A stretch of 64,000 nucleotides of DNA from Methanofollis aquaemaris (GCF_017357525.1 NZ_CP036172.1:434001-498000); one strand, 5' to 3'. Counted from the stretch's first letter, positions 42,830 to 51,927 are shown. The notes: generated by a model not told the origin, from the sequence alone. Translations and numbers: made by a program.

Positions 42830-43642
42830 ATGCAGATGATGCCCCTGCTGGAGGGCCTCGGCCCGATCTGGCAGGCCTTGCTTGCCGGGTGCTTCACCTG
42901 GGGGCTCACCGCCCTCGGGGCGGCGACGGTCTTTTTCACGCGGGGGGTGGACCGACGGGGGCTCGACCTCATGCTCGGGTTTGCCGCGGGGGTGATGATC
43001 GCCGCCAGTTACTGGTCGCTCCTGGCCCCGGCGATCGAACTCTCGGCCGGTCTTCCGGTGCCGGTCTGGCTCCCGCCGGTCGCGGGGTTTCTTGCCGGGG
43101 GGCTCGCGATGTGGGGGGCCGAGGCGCTTCTCCCCTATCTGCACCTCGACGCCGTCGACGATACGGGAGGCGGTGGCCGGGGGATGCGGCGGGGCAGTCT
43201 TATGCTCATTCTTGCGGTGACCATCCACAACATCCCGGAGGGTCTGGCGGTGGGGGTGGGCTTCGGCGCCCTGGCCGCCGCCCACCCGTCGGCGACCTTC
43301 GCCGGGGCGGTGGGGCTTGCCATCGGGATCGGGCTCCAGAACTTCCCCGAGGGGATGGCCGTCTCGATGCCCCTGCGGCGCGAGGGGGTCTCGCGCCTGC
43401 GGAGTTTCTGGTACGGCCAGCTCTCCGGCGTCGTCGAACCGGTGGCTGCGGTCGTCGGAGCGGCGGCGGTCATCGTCGCCGCACCGGTCCTCCCGTACGC
43501 CCTCGCCTTTGCGGCCGGGGCGATGATCTTTGTCGTGGCGGAGGAGGTGATCCCCGGTGCGCAGGGGAGTCCGCGACTCGCGACGCTCGGGGTGCTCGCC
43601 GGGTTTGCGGTGATGATGGTGCTGGACGTGGCGCTGGGATAG
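42830..43642 (+). CDS. ZIP-family divalent metal transporter (ZupT-like)
   Basis: 270 residues, eight hydrophobic segments. ZIP metal site: VTIHNIPEGLAVGVGF (H-N-x-P-E-G) and GIGLQNFPEGMAVSMPL (Q-N-x-P-E-G), then WYGQLSGVVEPVAAVVG and FVVAEEVIPGA. It imports zinc, iron or another divalent cation. It is closely linked to the ferritin-like gene upstream, so iron is a reasonable guess. Confidence 0.94.
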   Translation: MQMMPLLEGLGPIWQALLAGCFTWGLTALGAATVFFTRGVDRRGLDLMLGFAAGVMIAASYWSLLAPAIELSAGLPVPVWLPPVAGFLAGGLAMWGAEALLPYLHLDAVDDTGGGGRGMRRGSLMLILAVTIHNIPEGLAVGVGFGALAAAHPSATFAGAVGLAIGIGLQNFPEGMAVSMPLRREGVSRLRSFWYGQLSGVVEPVAAVVGAAAVIVAAPVLPYALAFAAGAMIFVVAEEVIPGAQGSPRLATLGVLAGFAVMMVLDVALG

Positions 43643-43936
43643 TTAAAATCGGGCATATTGGACTCCGCTTTGGGAAGGAACGCACCGATCCCGATTCATA
43701 TCATGGAGGTTTGAGTGCCTTACCGGTATGAAGCCTGTTTGGAAAAAATCCGCACGATCCATACTTTATCCCTGCTCCCAGACCCTCTGTAAATCCGAAG
43801 AGGATGGTTTCCTATCCCGACCCCAAAAGACAGGATAGAGAACCCCTAAAAAAACACCAGAAATCGCCCCGATCTGACGACGATCTCCCACAGAACCATC
43901 GCCACAGATCCCGAAAAAAACCAAAAAAAAGAATCC
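43643..43936. other. Convergent intergenic region, no gene seen
   Basis: About 294 bases with several A-runs (aaaaaaac, aaaaaaaag) near 43850-43930 that act as T-runs for the minus-strand gene and probably terminate it. No gene recognised. Confidence 0.5.
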
Positions 43937-44284
43937 TCACCCCGCGACCGCCCCACCGATCGCCCCGCCGATGAAGGCGAGGATCCCGTTGACGATGAAG
44001 ACGCTGATGATCAGGAGCGTCCCGACGGCGAACCCGGAGATGAGACCGATCCCCCCCAGGAACGCCGTCGCCCCGATGAGGATGAGGATCGCGATGATCA
44101 CCGCCCCGATGATCCCGGCGACCAGCCCGGCCACGCCGCCGTTCCACAACCCCCCCTTCGCGATGTATCCGGCCGCAAACCCGCCGACCAGGGGCCCGAT
44201 AACCGGGATGAAGATATTGACGATCATCATCAACACCCACCCGACGACGACACCCCACCAGAAGTTGCCCTCATTTTCTGCCAT
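43937..44284 (-). CDS. DUF5518-family membrane protein
   Basis: 115 residues with three to four glycine-rich hydrophobic segments: FWWGVVVGWVLMMIVNIFIPVIGPLVGGFAAGY, then GGVAGLVAGIIGAVIIAILILIG and IVNGILAFIGGAIGGAVAG. The GPLVGGFAAGYIAKG block is the DUF5518 hallmark in haloarchaea and methanogens. Start 44284 (MAENEGNF) is used. No function is known. Confidence 0.85.
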   Translation of the reverse strand: MAENEGNFWWGVVVGWVLMMIVNIFIPVIGPLVGGFAAGYIAKGGLWNGGVAGLVAGIIGAVIIAILILIGATAFLGGIGLISGFAVGTLLIISVFIVNGILAFIGGAIGGAVAG

Positions 44285-44400
44285 ACGACACCACCTGCCC
44301 GCCGATAGGGAGAGTGGCAATATAAAAGTATGCGGGGTCGGGCACCTGCCCGGTGTTTATATGGCATGGCCGACATCCCATCCCATGAGGTGCAGATATC

Positions 44401-45051
44401 ATGAAAGAGCGGCGGGGGGTCGTTTCGGTCATTCTCATCATCTCTCTGTTTCTGCTCAGCCCGGGGTGTGCCTGGGTCTGGGGGAGCCCCGAACAGATCG
44501 GCGGGGGGCCGCCCTCGCCGGGAGCGCTGGGGCCCGGACCGGCGGGCGGCGGGGTGGCGGCACTCTACGAACCCGACGCCCGCCCGGTCTCTGAGACCGC
44601 GGCGCGGGAGGCCCTGGAAACCTATGCGGCGGAGTTCGGTCCCACAGTGGAGGTCAGGAACTTCACAGCCTTCACGCAGAATTATTATGCCGTGCTGGTC
44701 GACCGGACCACCGGCCAGGCCGTCGGCGAGGCGATCGTCGACCGCTACACCGGCGAGGCCGGACCTGACCCTGGCCCCGCCCTGACCTGGCGGTGCTCGG
44801 TCCAAAACGGCGCGGCCCGATATGATCTGCACGCCGCGGAAGAGACCGCGGCGACCTTCCTGCGCACATTCCTGCCCGGAGCGACACTCCTTGAGAGCCG
44901 GACCTTCTCAGGCTACCACACCTTCGCGTATGGGCGCGGCGAGATGGAAGGGATGCTCAGCGTCAACGACCGGACCGGCCAGGTCTGGGTGCACACCTGG
45001 CACGGGCAATACCTCGGCGGTGAAGAGGAAGGCGGGCGCTCAGGGACATGA
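44401..45051 (+). CDS. Exported PepSY-like protein
   Basis: 216 residues. A signal segment ends in LLSPGCAWVWG, which fits a lipobox. The mature part contains two PepSY-like units: ETAAREALETYAAEF...YYAVLVDRTTGQAVGEAIVDRYTG and EETAATFLRTFLPGA...GMLSVNDRTGQVWVHTW. PepSY domains are often found in protease inhibitors or propeptide-like proteins outside the cell. A catatg-type TATA is not obvious. Related in theme to the exported peptidases at 1-3.6 kb. Confidence 0.65.
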   Translation: MKERRGVVSVILIISLFLLSPGCAWVWGSPEQIGGGPPSPGALGPGPAGGGVAALYEPDARPVSETAAREALETYAAEFGPTVEVRNFTAFTQNYYAVLVDRTTGQAVGEAIVDRYTGEAGPDPGPALTWRCSVQNGAARYDLHAAEETAATFLRTFLPGATLLESRTFSGYHTFAYGRGEMEGMLSVNDRTGQVWVHTWHGQYLGGEEEGGRSGT

Positions 45052-45187
45052 AGACGGAGAAAAGACTGCCAGGACTCGTCTCATATGATGAGCCCCGTCC
45101 TCGCGGCCTCCGGTGCCATGCTCTGATCCCGATGCACACCTTCATATCCTCAGCGTGCAATTATTCATGTGCAGCGCACACGTCTGC

Positions 45188-45370
45188 ATGAGTAACCGTA
45201 TGAACGGAAGAGACAATTTTGGTGGGCGGAGAGACTTCGGCCCCCGTGAGATGCACAAGACAGTCTGCTCTGACTGTGGCAAAGAGTGCGAAGTTCCATT
45301 CAAGCCCACCGACGGAAGGCCAGTCTACTGCAACGACTGCTTCCCGAAGCACAGAAAGCCCAGGTACTAA
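45188..45370 (+). CDS. Small CxxC-x(n)-CxxC zinc-binding protein
   Basis: 60 residues: a Gly/Arg-rich head (NGRDNFGGRRDFGPRE) followed by HKTVCSDCGKECEVPFKP and VYCNDCFPKHRKP. The two C-x-x-C pairs, with a further Cys, form a zinc knuckle common in small archaeal proteins of unknown role, probably nucleic-acid binding. ATG 45200 is an alternative start. A stem-loop right after the stop fits a terminator. Confidence 0.85.
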   Translation: MSNRMNGRDNFGGRRDFGPREMHKTVCSDCGKECEVPFKPTDGRPVYCNDCFPKHRKPRY

Positions 45371-45392
45371 TCTGAAATCCTCTGATTTCAGA
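45371..45392 (+). terminator. Stem-loop after the zinc-knuckle gene
   Basis: tctgaaatc (45371-45379) and gatttcaga (45384-45392) are exact complements with a 4-base loop, starting at the base after the stop codon. The following T-run is weak. Confidence 0.55.
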
Positions 45393-45476
45393 GATCTTTA
45401 AGATGGAGCGGTCCCCCGGATCGCTTCTCGATTTTGATCCGCACGTTTTTATCACACTGCCATAGATGACAGTGCG

Positions 45477-46280
45477 TCACTTCCCACCATAGGAGCGCAC
45501 ATGCTCCCAGGCGCGGTGCAGGTCTGGCCGGCGTTCACTTCTTGCATAGACCGAAGCGTCCTCTCTGCCGTAGAACACCCGGTCCTTCCCGATCGGGCAG
45601 ACCTTGATGCAGATCCCACACGGGGCAAGACGCCGCTTCTCCAATTCGGCACTGTTTCTCGCGCAGGCCCCCCGATCGGTCAGGCCCGCGGGATAGTCCT
45701 CGCGGTCGAGGGCGCTGGCCGGGCACATCTCCACGCACCGCATGCAGTGATTGCAGACCTCTTCGGTCATCACGGGGTCGGGCGGGAGGGGAGCGGCGGT
45801 GAGGATCGAACCGAAGCGTACCCGCGGGCCGTACTCCGGAGTGAGGAGCATGTTGTTCACCCCGAACGTCCCGAGCCCTGCGAAGTATGCGGCGTGGCGG
45901 TGGGAGAAGAACGCCACTGGTTTTTTTATGAGCGCCCCGATACCCCCGTACCCGTCCCGCGGCACAAAGACCGAGGGATACCCCTCTTCGTTGAGATATT
46001 CGGCCAGACGATAGGTGTACTGGTCCAGGAGAGCGTTCACCGTCAGGTAGGTCTCGCGGTACCAGATCGATGGAGCGCTCTCCAGGGCCGGGAGGTGGAC
46101 CGGGAGACCGATCACGATCACCGACCGCGCCTCAGGGAAGATGCGCTGCGGGTAGAACTCCTCCGGCATCCAGGGCCGGAAGGGCGGGTTCTCCCACCGT
46201 TCGACATCCGCCACCCCGACAAGAGGTATCTCCATCGCCCGGCACCGCCGGAGGAGGGCGGCCTTCAGATCGCTGCTCAT
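45477..46280 (-). CDS. QueG-like double 4Fe-4S protein
   Basis: 267 residues. The C-terminal part has two ferredoxin-type motifs: CNHCMRCVEMCPASAL and CGICIKVCPIGKD, as in epoxyqueuosine reductase-related proteins. Earlier blocks (ARSVIVIGLPV, YRLAEYLNEEGYPSVFVP, AAYFAGLGTFGVNNMLLTPEYGPRVRFGSI) match the cobalamin-binding domain family of QueG. Methanogen members may be reductive-dehalogenase-like or tRNA-modification enzymes; the exact role is unclear. Start 46280 (MSSDLKAALL) is preferred to longer frames. Confidence 0.85.
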   Translation of the reverse strand: MSSDLKAALLRRCRAMEIPLVGVADVERWENPPFRPWMPEEFYPQRIFPEARSVIVIGLPVHLPALESAPSIWYRETYLTVNALLDQYTYRLAEYLNEEGYPSVFVPRDGYGGIGALIKKPVAFFSHRHAAYFAGLGTFGVNNMLLTPEYGPRVRFGSILTAAPLPPDPVMTEEVCNHCMRCVEMCPASALDREDYPAGLTDRGACARNSAELEKRRLAPCGICIKVCPIGKDRVFYGREDASVYARSERRPDLHRAWEHVRSYGGK

Positions 46281-46385
46281 GCTGATCCGATATCTTCTCC
46301 GGAGCATGAAAGATATTGTGCTCAGACGCGATTGAGACCAAACACTCAAGAACCCCCATGCCATAGAAGAGCAGAAGGTGGTCGT

Positions 46386-47831
46386 GTGCCTGAGCGGTGT
46401 ATATTCAGTATCCCCAACGATATCTCACATCTGCCGCTGGTCGGATCCGCCGTCGCTCACATCTCCTCTCTCGCCGGGTGCTCGGGGGAAGAGGCGCACC
46501 ACATCGGCCGCTGTGTCGAGGATGTCGTCGCCCATATCATCGGCCATGCCTTCCCGGCCGGCGAGGAGGACATCATCACGCTCACCGGTGAATGGACGGA
46601 TGAGAGGCTTGAGATCTCCATCAGGGAGAAAGGAACACCCTACGACCCTGGAGTCGAAGCATGCCCCGACAAACTCCAGGGGTGGAAGGGCGTGCTGGAC
46701 GGCGTCTCATTCCACAATCTCGGCGCCGCGGGGAAAGAGACGCGGCTGTGGAAACGCCCCTCCTCATCAGGAGAAATGGAGGCTGACCCTGCTCCAGAGA
46801 CCGGGGATGCACCCCCACCCAGTCTCGACCGGCCGTTCGCCTGCGAGATCAGACCGACCCGCATCGACGAGGCCGTGGAGATCACCCGGCGCGCCTACAC
46901 CTGCTACGGTTACTCGTACGGTTACGAGGAGGTCTATTATCCTGACCGGCTCAAAGAACTCATCAGGAGCGGGCGGCTCAGTTCGTTCGTCGCCGTGCAC
47001 GACGGTGCGGTGATCGGCCATGCCGGTCTGCTCTTCGGGGACGACCCCGGCATTGCAGAGTTGTCGCTCGGGTTTGTGGACCCCCCTTTCCGCAAGCACG
47101 GGATCTTCAAGAGACTGATGGCGACAACCGTGCAGGAGGCCGAGCGGCGGGGCCTCATCGGGGTGAAAGGGCAGGGCGTCTGCACACATCCGTACTCGCA
47201 GAAATCTGTCGCCTTCCTCGGGATGAGCGAGTGCGCTCTCCTCCTCTCCCATTATCCGGTGATGCAGTTTACCGGGATCGCCACCGGGAACCAGGTCAGG
47301 GAGAGTGTCGTTGTCCTGTATCGATATCTGAGAAGACCGGAGCCGCGGACGTTTTTTGTGCCCGAACACCACGAAGGGGCGGTCAGAGCGATCTACCGGC
47401 GCCTCGGGGACGTGCCCCTCTTCGGGACGGCATGGGAGTGCCCGGCGCCCGGAAGCGATGCCGGGGCCGGCCTTGCCGTGGAGACCGAACCGTACGGCTC
47501 GGCCAGGATCCGCGTCCATTCCTATGGTGCCGATACCCTCCCCTCGCTCAGGACCGCCCTTCGAGACCTCTGCACCCGACGCCTGGAAGTCGTCTACCTC
47601 TCGCTCCCGCTCACCGACCCGATCACCAGGTGGATCACCGGCACGATCGAGGAGATGGGCTTCTTCTTCGCCGGGGTGGAACCCTCGTCCACCGGCGACG
47701 ACCGTCTCCTCCTCCAGTACCTCAACAATCAGGTCATCGACTATGACCGGGTGTTCATCGGTTCTGCGTTCGGAGAAGAGGTGAAGGAATATGTGTGCCG
47801 GTGCGATCCCGGACAGGAGAGGGATGCATGA
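46386..47831 (+). CDS. Anti-sigma-type ATPase domain fused to GNAT
   Basis: 481 residues from GTG 46386. Residues about 1-120 resemble an RsbW/HATPase_c-type kinase domain (GRCVEDVVAHIIGHAF as N-box, LEISIREKGTPYDP as the Gly/Asp box). Residues about 150-320 are a GNAT domain (TRIDEAVEITRRAYTCYGYS, ELSLGFVDPPFRKHGIFKRL with the acetyl-CoA loop). A C-terminal part of about 150 residues is unassigned, possibly a second degenerate GNAT. This fusion is known in some bacteria and archaea, but its partner and substrate are not. It is divergent from the QueG-like gene, with a 105-base spacer. Confidence 0.72.
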   Translation: MPERCIFSIPNDISHLPLVGSAVAHISSLAGCSGEEAHHIGRCVEDVVAHIIGHAFPAGEEDIITLTGEWTDERLEISIREKGTPYDPGVEACPDKLQGWKGVLDGVSFHNLGAAGKETRLWKRPSSSGEMEADPAPETGDAPPPSLDRPFACEIRPTRIDEAVEITRRAYTCYGYSYGYEEVYYPDRLKELIRSGRLSSFVAVHDGAVIGHAGLLFGDDPGIAELSLGFVDPPFRKHGIFKRLMATTVQEAERRGLIGVKGQGVCTHPYSQKSVAFLGMSECALLLSHYPVMQFTGIATGNQVRESVVVLYRYLRRPEPRTFFVPEHHEGAVRAIYRRLGDVPLFGTAWECPAPGSDAGAGLAVETEPYGSARIRVHSYGADTLPSLRTALRDLCTRRLEVVYLSLPLTDPITRWITGTIEEMGFFFAGVEPSSTGDDRLLLQYLNNQVIDYDRVFIGSAFGEEVKEYVCRCDPGQERDA

Positions 47832-48161
47832 TCCGCCTCATTTTCTCATCGATCTGATCTGATAGAGAAATCCACAATTACTATATTGGTTCGGCCACAA
47901 ATATAGTGACGGACATCGGCCAATAGTTTTGTCTGGTGGCACAGGCTCAGTCTATTTGACGTCCGTGAATCTCCCGGCACCCAATAGAACATTCAAAATA
48001 TCATCGACGATATTTTTCGGACCCCACCGGGACGGTCATTCTGTCCTGATCGTTCCCATTCTGCGATATACGCCTGTCCGTGCTGTCGGTTATAAATAAT
48101 CCTTAAAAAGAGGGATACCAGGAACAGAGAAAAAAACCAGGAAAATTACGAGACAAATGGT
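47832..48161 (+). promoter_or_regulatory. Intergenic region with TATA box for the MATE gene
   Basis: The 330-base gap holds a good TATA box ttataaata (about 48090-48098), 64 bases before the GTG start, implying a leader of roughly 40 bases. The rest shows no gene or RNA structure. Confidence 0.5.
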
Positions 48162-49577
48162 GTGGCTCTCCTGAAAGGAGACCCCAGAACCGCAATCCGG
48201 AGACTCTCGGGTCCGTTGATCGTCTCCATGCTCCTCCTCTCGGCCTTCAACATCGTGGACGCCATCTGGGTGGCAGGTCTCGGTGAGGAGGCCCTTGCCG
48301 CCGTCGGACTCGCCTTCCCGCTCTATATGATCATGGTCGGGTGCGGCGAAGGTCTGGGCGCCGGCGTCGGGACGGCGATAGCCAGGCGGATCGGCAGGAG
48401 CGATAGAGTCGGAGCCGAGGGTGTTGCGGCGCAGGGTATGATCCTTGCGGCCCTTCTTGCCGTAGTCTTCACGATCTCGATGCTCCTCTTCTCCGACACG
48501 ATCTTCGGACTCTTCGGGGAGGGCGAGGCCGCCACCCTTGCCGCGACATATGGGACGATCATCTTCGGGGCCTCGACGATCGTCTTCTTCTCCGAACTTG
48601 CCTATGGCGTGTTGAAAGGCGAAGGGGACACTAAAAGAGTGATGAAAGTCATCGTCGCCGCCGAGGTGATCAACTTCGTCCTCGATCCGGTGCTCATCTA
48701 TGGCGCCGGGATGGGGGTCGCCGGGGCGGCGTGGGCGACGGTGATCTCCCTGGTCGTCGAATTCCTGGTGATGGTCTTCTGGTTTGTCGTCAGAAAAGAC
48801 ACCTATGTCCCCCTCCGGGTCAGACGGACTCCGGTCAGGTGGCCGGTCGTCTCCGAGATCGTCAGGGTCAGCATCCCCAACACCCTCGGATGTTTCCTGG
48901 TCTCAGGCGTCGTCATCGTGATCAACGCCATCCTCACTTCCATCGCCGGGGATACGGCCATCGCGGTCTACACCTCAGGGTGGCGGGTCGTCACCTTCGC
49001 GCTGGTCCCGCTCTTTGCGCTCTCCTCGGCCGTGATGATGGTCGCCGGCGCCGCGATCGGGGCAAGGCTGTATCAGCGACTGGAAGAAGTCTTCAGGTAC
49101 GCCGTACGCCTGGGCGTGGGGATCGGTGTCCTGATGAGTGTCGTCGTCTACCTTTTCGCCCCCCAGATCACCCTGATCTTTACCTACTCTGAGGCCTGCT
49201 CGGGCATCGCCCCGGAGATCGTCGTCTTCCTCAGGACCGTCTGCCTCTTCTTCCCCGCCGTCCCGCTGGGAGTCATGGCCGGAGCGTTCTTCATGGCCTC
49301 AGGCCGGGGGACCGCCTCCCTCATCGTCACCTCTCTGGGGGTCGGCATGGTGGGCTGTCTCGCCTACCTCTTCGGGAATGTCATGGGCCTCGGCATAGAC
49401 GGCGTCTGGTGGGGGATCGTCGTCGGCGAAGTGCTCGGCAATGCCGTCGGGTTCCTCTGGATGAGACACGACCTCGGCACGCTGGTGGTGAGAAGCGAGG
49501 AGCGGGAGTACGCCGCGGCCGCAGGGCGTTCATCAGCCACCAGGACCAGAGCTCCCGCTCGTCAGAGCGACCTCTGA
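48162..49577 (+). CDS. MATE-family efflux transporter
   Basis: 471 residues with 12 membrane helices. Family features: LSGPLIVSMLLLSAFNIVDAIWVAGLGEEALAAVGL at the start, GVGTAIARRIG, FFSELAYGVLKGEGDTKRVM, the internal two-fold repeat with VSIPNTLGCFLVSGVVIVINAIL, and LGIDGVWWGIVVGEVLGNAVGF at the end. These are typical of methanogen NorM/DinF-like proteins that export drugs or cationic compounds with Na+ or H+. It starts with GTG, immediately downstream of aaatg in another frame. The last 25 residues are a polar tail. Confidence 0.94.
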   Translation: MALLKGDPRTAIRRLSGPLIVSMLLLSAFNIVDAIWVAGLGEEALAAVGLAFPLYMIMVGCGEGLGAGVGTAIARRIGRSDRVGAEGVAAQGMILAALLAVVFTISMLLFSDTIFGLFGEGEAATLAATYGTIIFGASTIVFFSELAYGVLKGEGDTKRVMKVIVAAEVINFVLDPVLIYGAGMGVAGAAWATVISLVVEFLVMVFWFVVRKDTYVPLRVRRTPVRWPVVSEIVRVSIPNTLGCFLVSGVVIVINAILTSIAGDTAIAVYTSGWRVVTFALVPLFALSSAVMMVAGAAIGARLYQRLEEVFRYAVRLGVGIGVLMSVVVYLFAPQITLIFTYSEACSGIAPEIVVFLRTVCLFFPAVPLGVMAGAFFMASGRGTASLIVTSLGVGMVGCLAYLFGNVMGLGIDGVWWGIVVGEVLGNAVGFLWMRHDLGTLVVRSEEREYAAAAGRSSATRTRAPARQSDL

Positions 49578-49586
49578 CCGCGACGT

Positions 49587-49925
49587 TCAGAGCAGTTTCG
49601 TCCCTTCAGTCGGGCGCGGCACCTTGACCACCAGCACCCTGAAGTCCCGGTCAGAGTCGTTGGACCACCGGTGCGGAACTCCGGCCGGACTCTCGACGAG
49701 ATGGTCTCTCTCCACGCGCGCTCCTTCGTCGCCGATCTCGACGACGCCGGTCCCCTCAAGGACGTAGAAGAAGACGTCCACCGGGGTGACGTGCCGTTTC
49801 AGGGCCTCTCCCGGTTTGAGGGCGATGACGACGGCGACGGCGTCTTTTGAGTCATAAACTTTCCTGGCGTCTACTCCATGGGGGTTGGGGTGGACCGGCA
49901 CCTCTGCGAGATTGACAATTTTCAT
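49587..49925 (-). CDS. Single-domain cupin protein
   Basis: 112 residues. The cupin barrel is defined by LKPGEALKRHVTPVDVFFYVLEGTGVVEIGDE and DHLVESPAGVPHRWSNDSD, with His48, Glu57 region and His83 as likely metal ligands. Small cupins act as sensors, isomerases or dioxygenases. It follows the CooS-like gene by 16 bases and is the last gene of that strand block, so it may be co-expressed with it. Confidence 0.9.
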   Translation of the reverse strand: MKIVNLAEVPVHPNPHGVDARKVYDSKDAVAVVIALKPGEALKRHVTPVDVFFYVLEGTGVVEIGDEGARVERDHLVESPAGVPHRWSNDSDRDFRVLVVKVPRPTEGTKLL

Positions 49926-49941
49926 CTCATTTCACCTCCTC

Positions 49942-51846
49942 TCATATGCCAAGTCCCTCTCTCTTCTTCTTGATGTGACCGGCGATCCCCTCGGCCGCCG
50001 CCCCGGCGTCCGTCTCAAGGGCAAGCACGCCGCCGGTGAGTCCCTGGATCTCGTCGGTGAGCAGGGCCACCAGGTTCGGCGCCCCGGTCACGGTCGGGAC
50101 CGGGTTGACATAGGTGTACAGCCCGAAGGCAAGGGCGAAGATGGCGTCGACCGTCGCCTTCTGCTCCATGTACTCGGGCGCCGCCACCGCCACCGGGAGG
50201 GCGGTCACCGGCACTCCGCCGAGGGCGGCGGCGATCGTCGCGACGAGGTCGGCGCACCGCCCGGTGTCGGTGCAGGTCCCAAAGGAGAGGACCGGCGGGA
50301 TGCCGAGCGCCGTGCAGATCTTTTTCAGCCCCGGCCCGGCATCCGCGGCGGCCTCAGGAGAGCAGAGGCCCGCGACCTGCATCGCCGCGTTCCCGCACCC
50401 CATCGAGAGGACGAGGATGTCGCGTGCGATCAGTTCCCTGGCCACCGCGACCGAGTGGACGTCCTGCCCGCTGTCCCGCAGGGTGGTGCAGGAGACGAGG
50501 GCGGTGACCCCCTGGATGCTCCCTCCCTTGATGGCGTCGAGGAGGGGAGTGAGACTCCCGCCGAGGGCGGCGACGATGCTCTCGGGCGAGAACCCCGCGA
50601 CCGCCTCGCCCATCGGAAGGCCGGCGAGCGGTTCGACGGTGCCGTGTCGCTCTTTGAAATTCTCGATCCCCATCCGGAGCAACCCGGCCGCCTGCGCATC
50701 GGCCTGCACCGGGTCATAGTCCACCCGTTCCTCGACCCCCTCGAAGGCGACGAGTTCTGAGACCGGGACCAATTTGAAATGATACTTCTCCGCATACGCG
50801 GGGTCGAGCGGGAGCGAGCAGTTCATGTCGGCCACAAAGACGTCGACCGCCCCGGTGGCGAGCACCGCCTCCTGCATGATCCAGTTGCCGGTATACCCCC
50901 AGAAGACCTCGTCCATCCGGAGACGCTGGACCATCTCCTGCCCGGTCTCGATGTTGGCGATGACCCTCAATCCCTTCGCCCCTGCCTCCTCTGCCGCCGC
51001 CTGCCAGGCCGGATCCCTCGCACGATCCACCAGCGCGAAACCGAGGAAGGGTTCGTGGCCGTTGGGGAGGATGTTCACATAGTCGGGGTCCAGGACGCCG
51101 AGGTCGACCCGGATCGGGTGGGGTGACGGCGTCCCGAAGAGGCAGTCCTGCAGGGTTTCGAGAACGACCTGGCTCTGGTAGGCCATCGCCACCCCGAGGC
51201 GCAGCGCCTTTTTTGCGAGGGAGAGATAGGAACCGTCCACGTTCGTGAGGCACGAACTGGTGGTGCGCATCATCTCCCCATAGATTCCGCCGGGAAAGAT
51301 CCCGAGGTCGCGCCAGACTTTCTTCCGTTCGGCCGGTGCAAGCCGCGTCACGATCACGCTCTCCTCCTCGGAGTGCCGGTGGAAATCTTTCTCCAGGATA
51401 TCGCAGAGGCGCAGCGCCACCTCCGCATCCTCGCCGCCGGTCAGGACACCGAGTCGTCTGGCGAAAGTTACGAGTTTTTCAGGCTCCCGGATCCGGTACG
51501 GCGTCCTGCCGCGGGCCGTCTCCCGCAGGGTCCGCACCGTCTGTTCGCAGTGGTAGTGGTAGGTCGAGGCGCCCATCACGTTGCGCAGGAGCATCATCCG
51601 CATCGCCATGCCGTCGGCCGAGATCCCGCAGACCCCGCGTTTGTCCTTTGCCGCGTCGGCCCGGCATGGCCCGTTGGAGCAGAAGTCGCAGCGGACGCCG
51701 CCGGTACAGAAGGCACAGCGTTGGTCGGGGTCGCCGCCCAGTCCCTGGGCCTCGTACCGGTCCCAGACATTCGAGATGCCGTCTTTTTTCAGGCGTTCAT
51801 ACGCCGTCTTCACCGACGCATGATATGAGATCCGTTCAGGTTCCAT
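49942..51846 (-). CDS. CooS-like Ni/Fe-S enzyme with hybrid-cluster-type ligand set
   Basis: 634 residues with the size and N-terminal cluster region of the CO dehydrogenase catalytic subunit. Cys44 and Cys47 form a C-x2-C D-cluster pair; Cys53, Cys56, Cys61 and Cys73 match the B-cluster. In the active site His264 (NGHEP), Cys343 (DMNCSLP), Cys453 (VSCTT), Cys484 (MGCGN) and Cys525 (FGTCTD) line up with CODH ligands, but the Cys of the C-T-G-N-E motif is replaced by Glu300 (IETGQE), and the C-terminal motif reads E561-Q-K563. A Glu at that place and an E-x-K pair are features of hybrid-cluster protein. So CO oxidation is doubtful; a hydroxylamine- or NO-reductase-like role is possible. No CooC or CooF gene is near. 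Confidence 0.85.
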   Translation of the reverse strand: MEPERISYHASVKTAYERLKKDGISNVWDRYEAQGLGGDPDQRCAFCTGGVRCDFCSNGPCRADAAKDKRGVCGISADGMAMRMMLLRNVMGASTYHYHCEQTVRTLRETARGRTPYRIREPEKLVTFARRLGVLTGGEDAEVALRLCDILEKDFHRHSEEESVIVTRLAPAERKKVWRDLGIFPGGIYGEMMRTTSSCLTNVDGSYLSLAKKALRLGVAMAYQSQVVLETLQDCLFGTPSPHPIRVDLGVLDPDYVNILPNGHEPFLGFALVDRARDPAWQAAAEEAGAKGLRVIANIETGQEMVQRLRMDEVFWGYTGNWIMQEAVLATGAVDVFVADMNCSLPLDPAYAEKYHFKLVPVSELVAFEGVEERVDYDPVQADAQAAGLLRMGIENFKERHGTVEPLAGLPMGEAVAGFSPESIVAALGGSLTPLLDAIKGGSIQGVTALVSCTTLRDSGQDVHSVAVARELIARDILVLSMGCGNAAMQVAGLCSPEAAADAGPGLKKICTALGIPPVLSFGTCTDTGRCADLVATIAAALGGVPVTALPVAVAAPEYMEQKATVDAIFALAFGLYTYVNPVPTVTGAPNLVALLTDEIQGLTGGVLALETDAGAAAEGIAGHIKKKREGLGI

Positions 51847-51927
51847 TCTTGAAGTCCCCCCGTGATGGTGGAGAAGAGGCGGGGGAGATGATGGTTGTTT
51901 CGCTCCACCTGGCGGCGGGGTGCCCTC

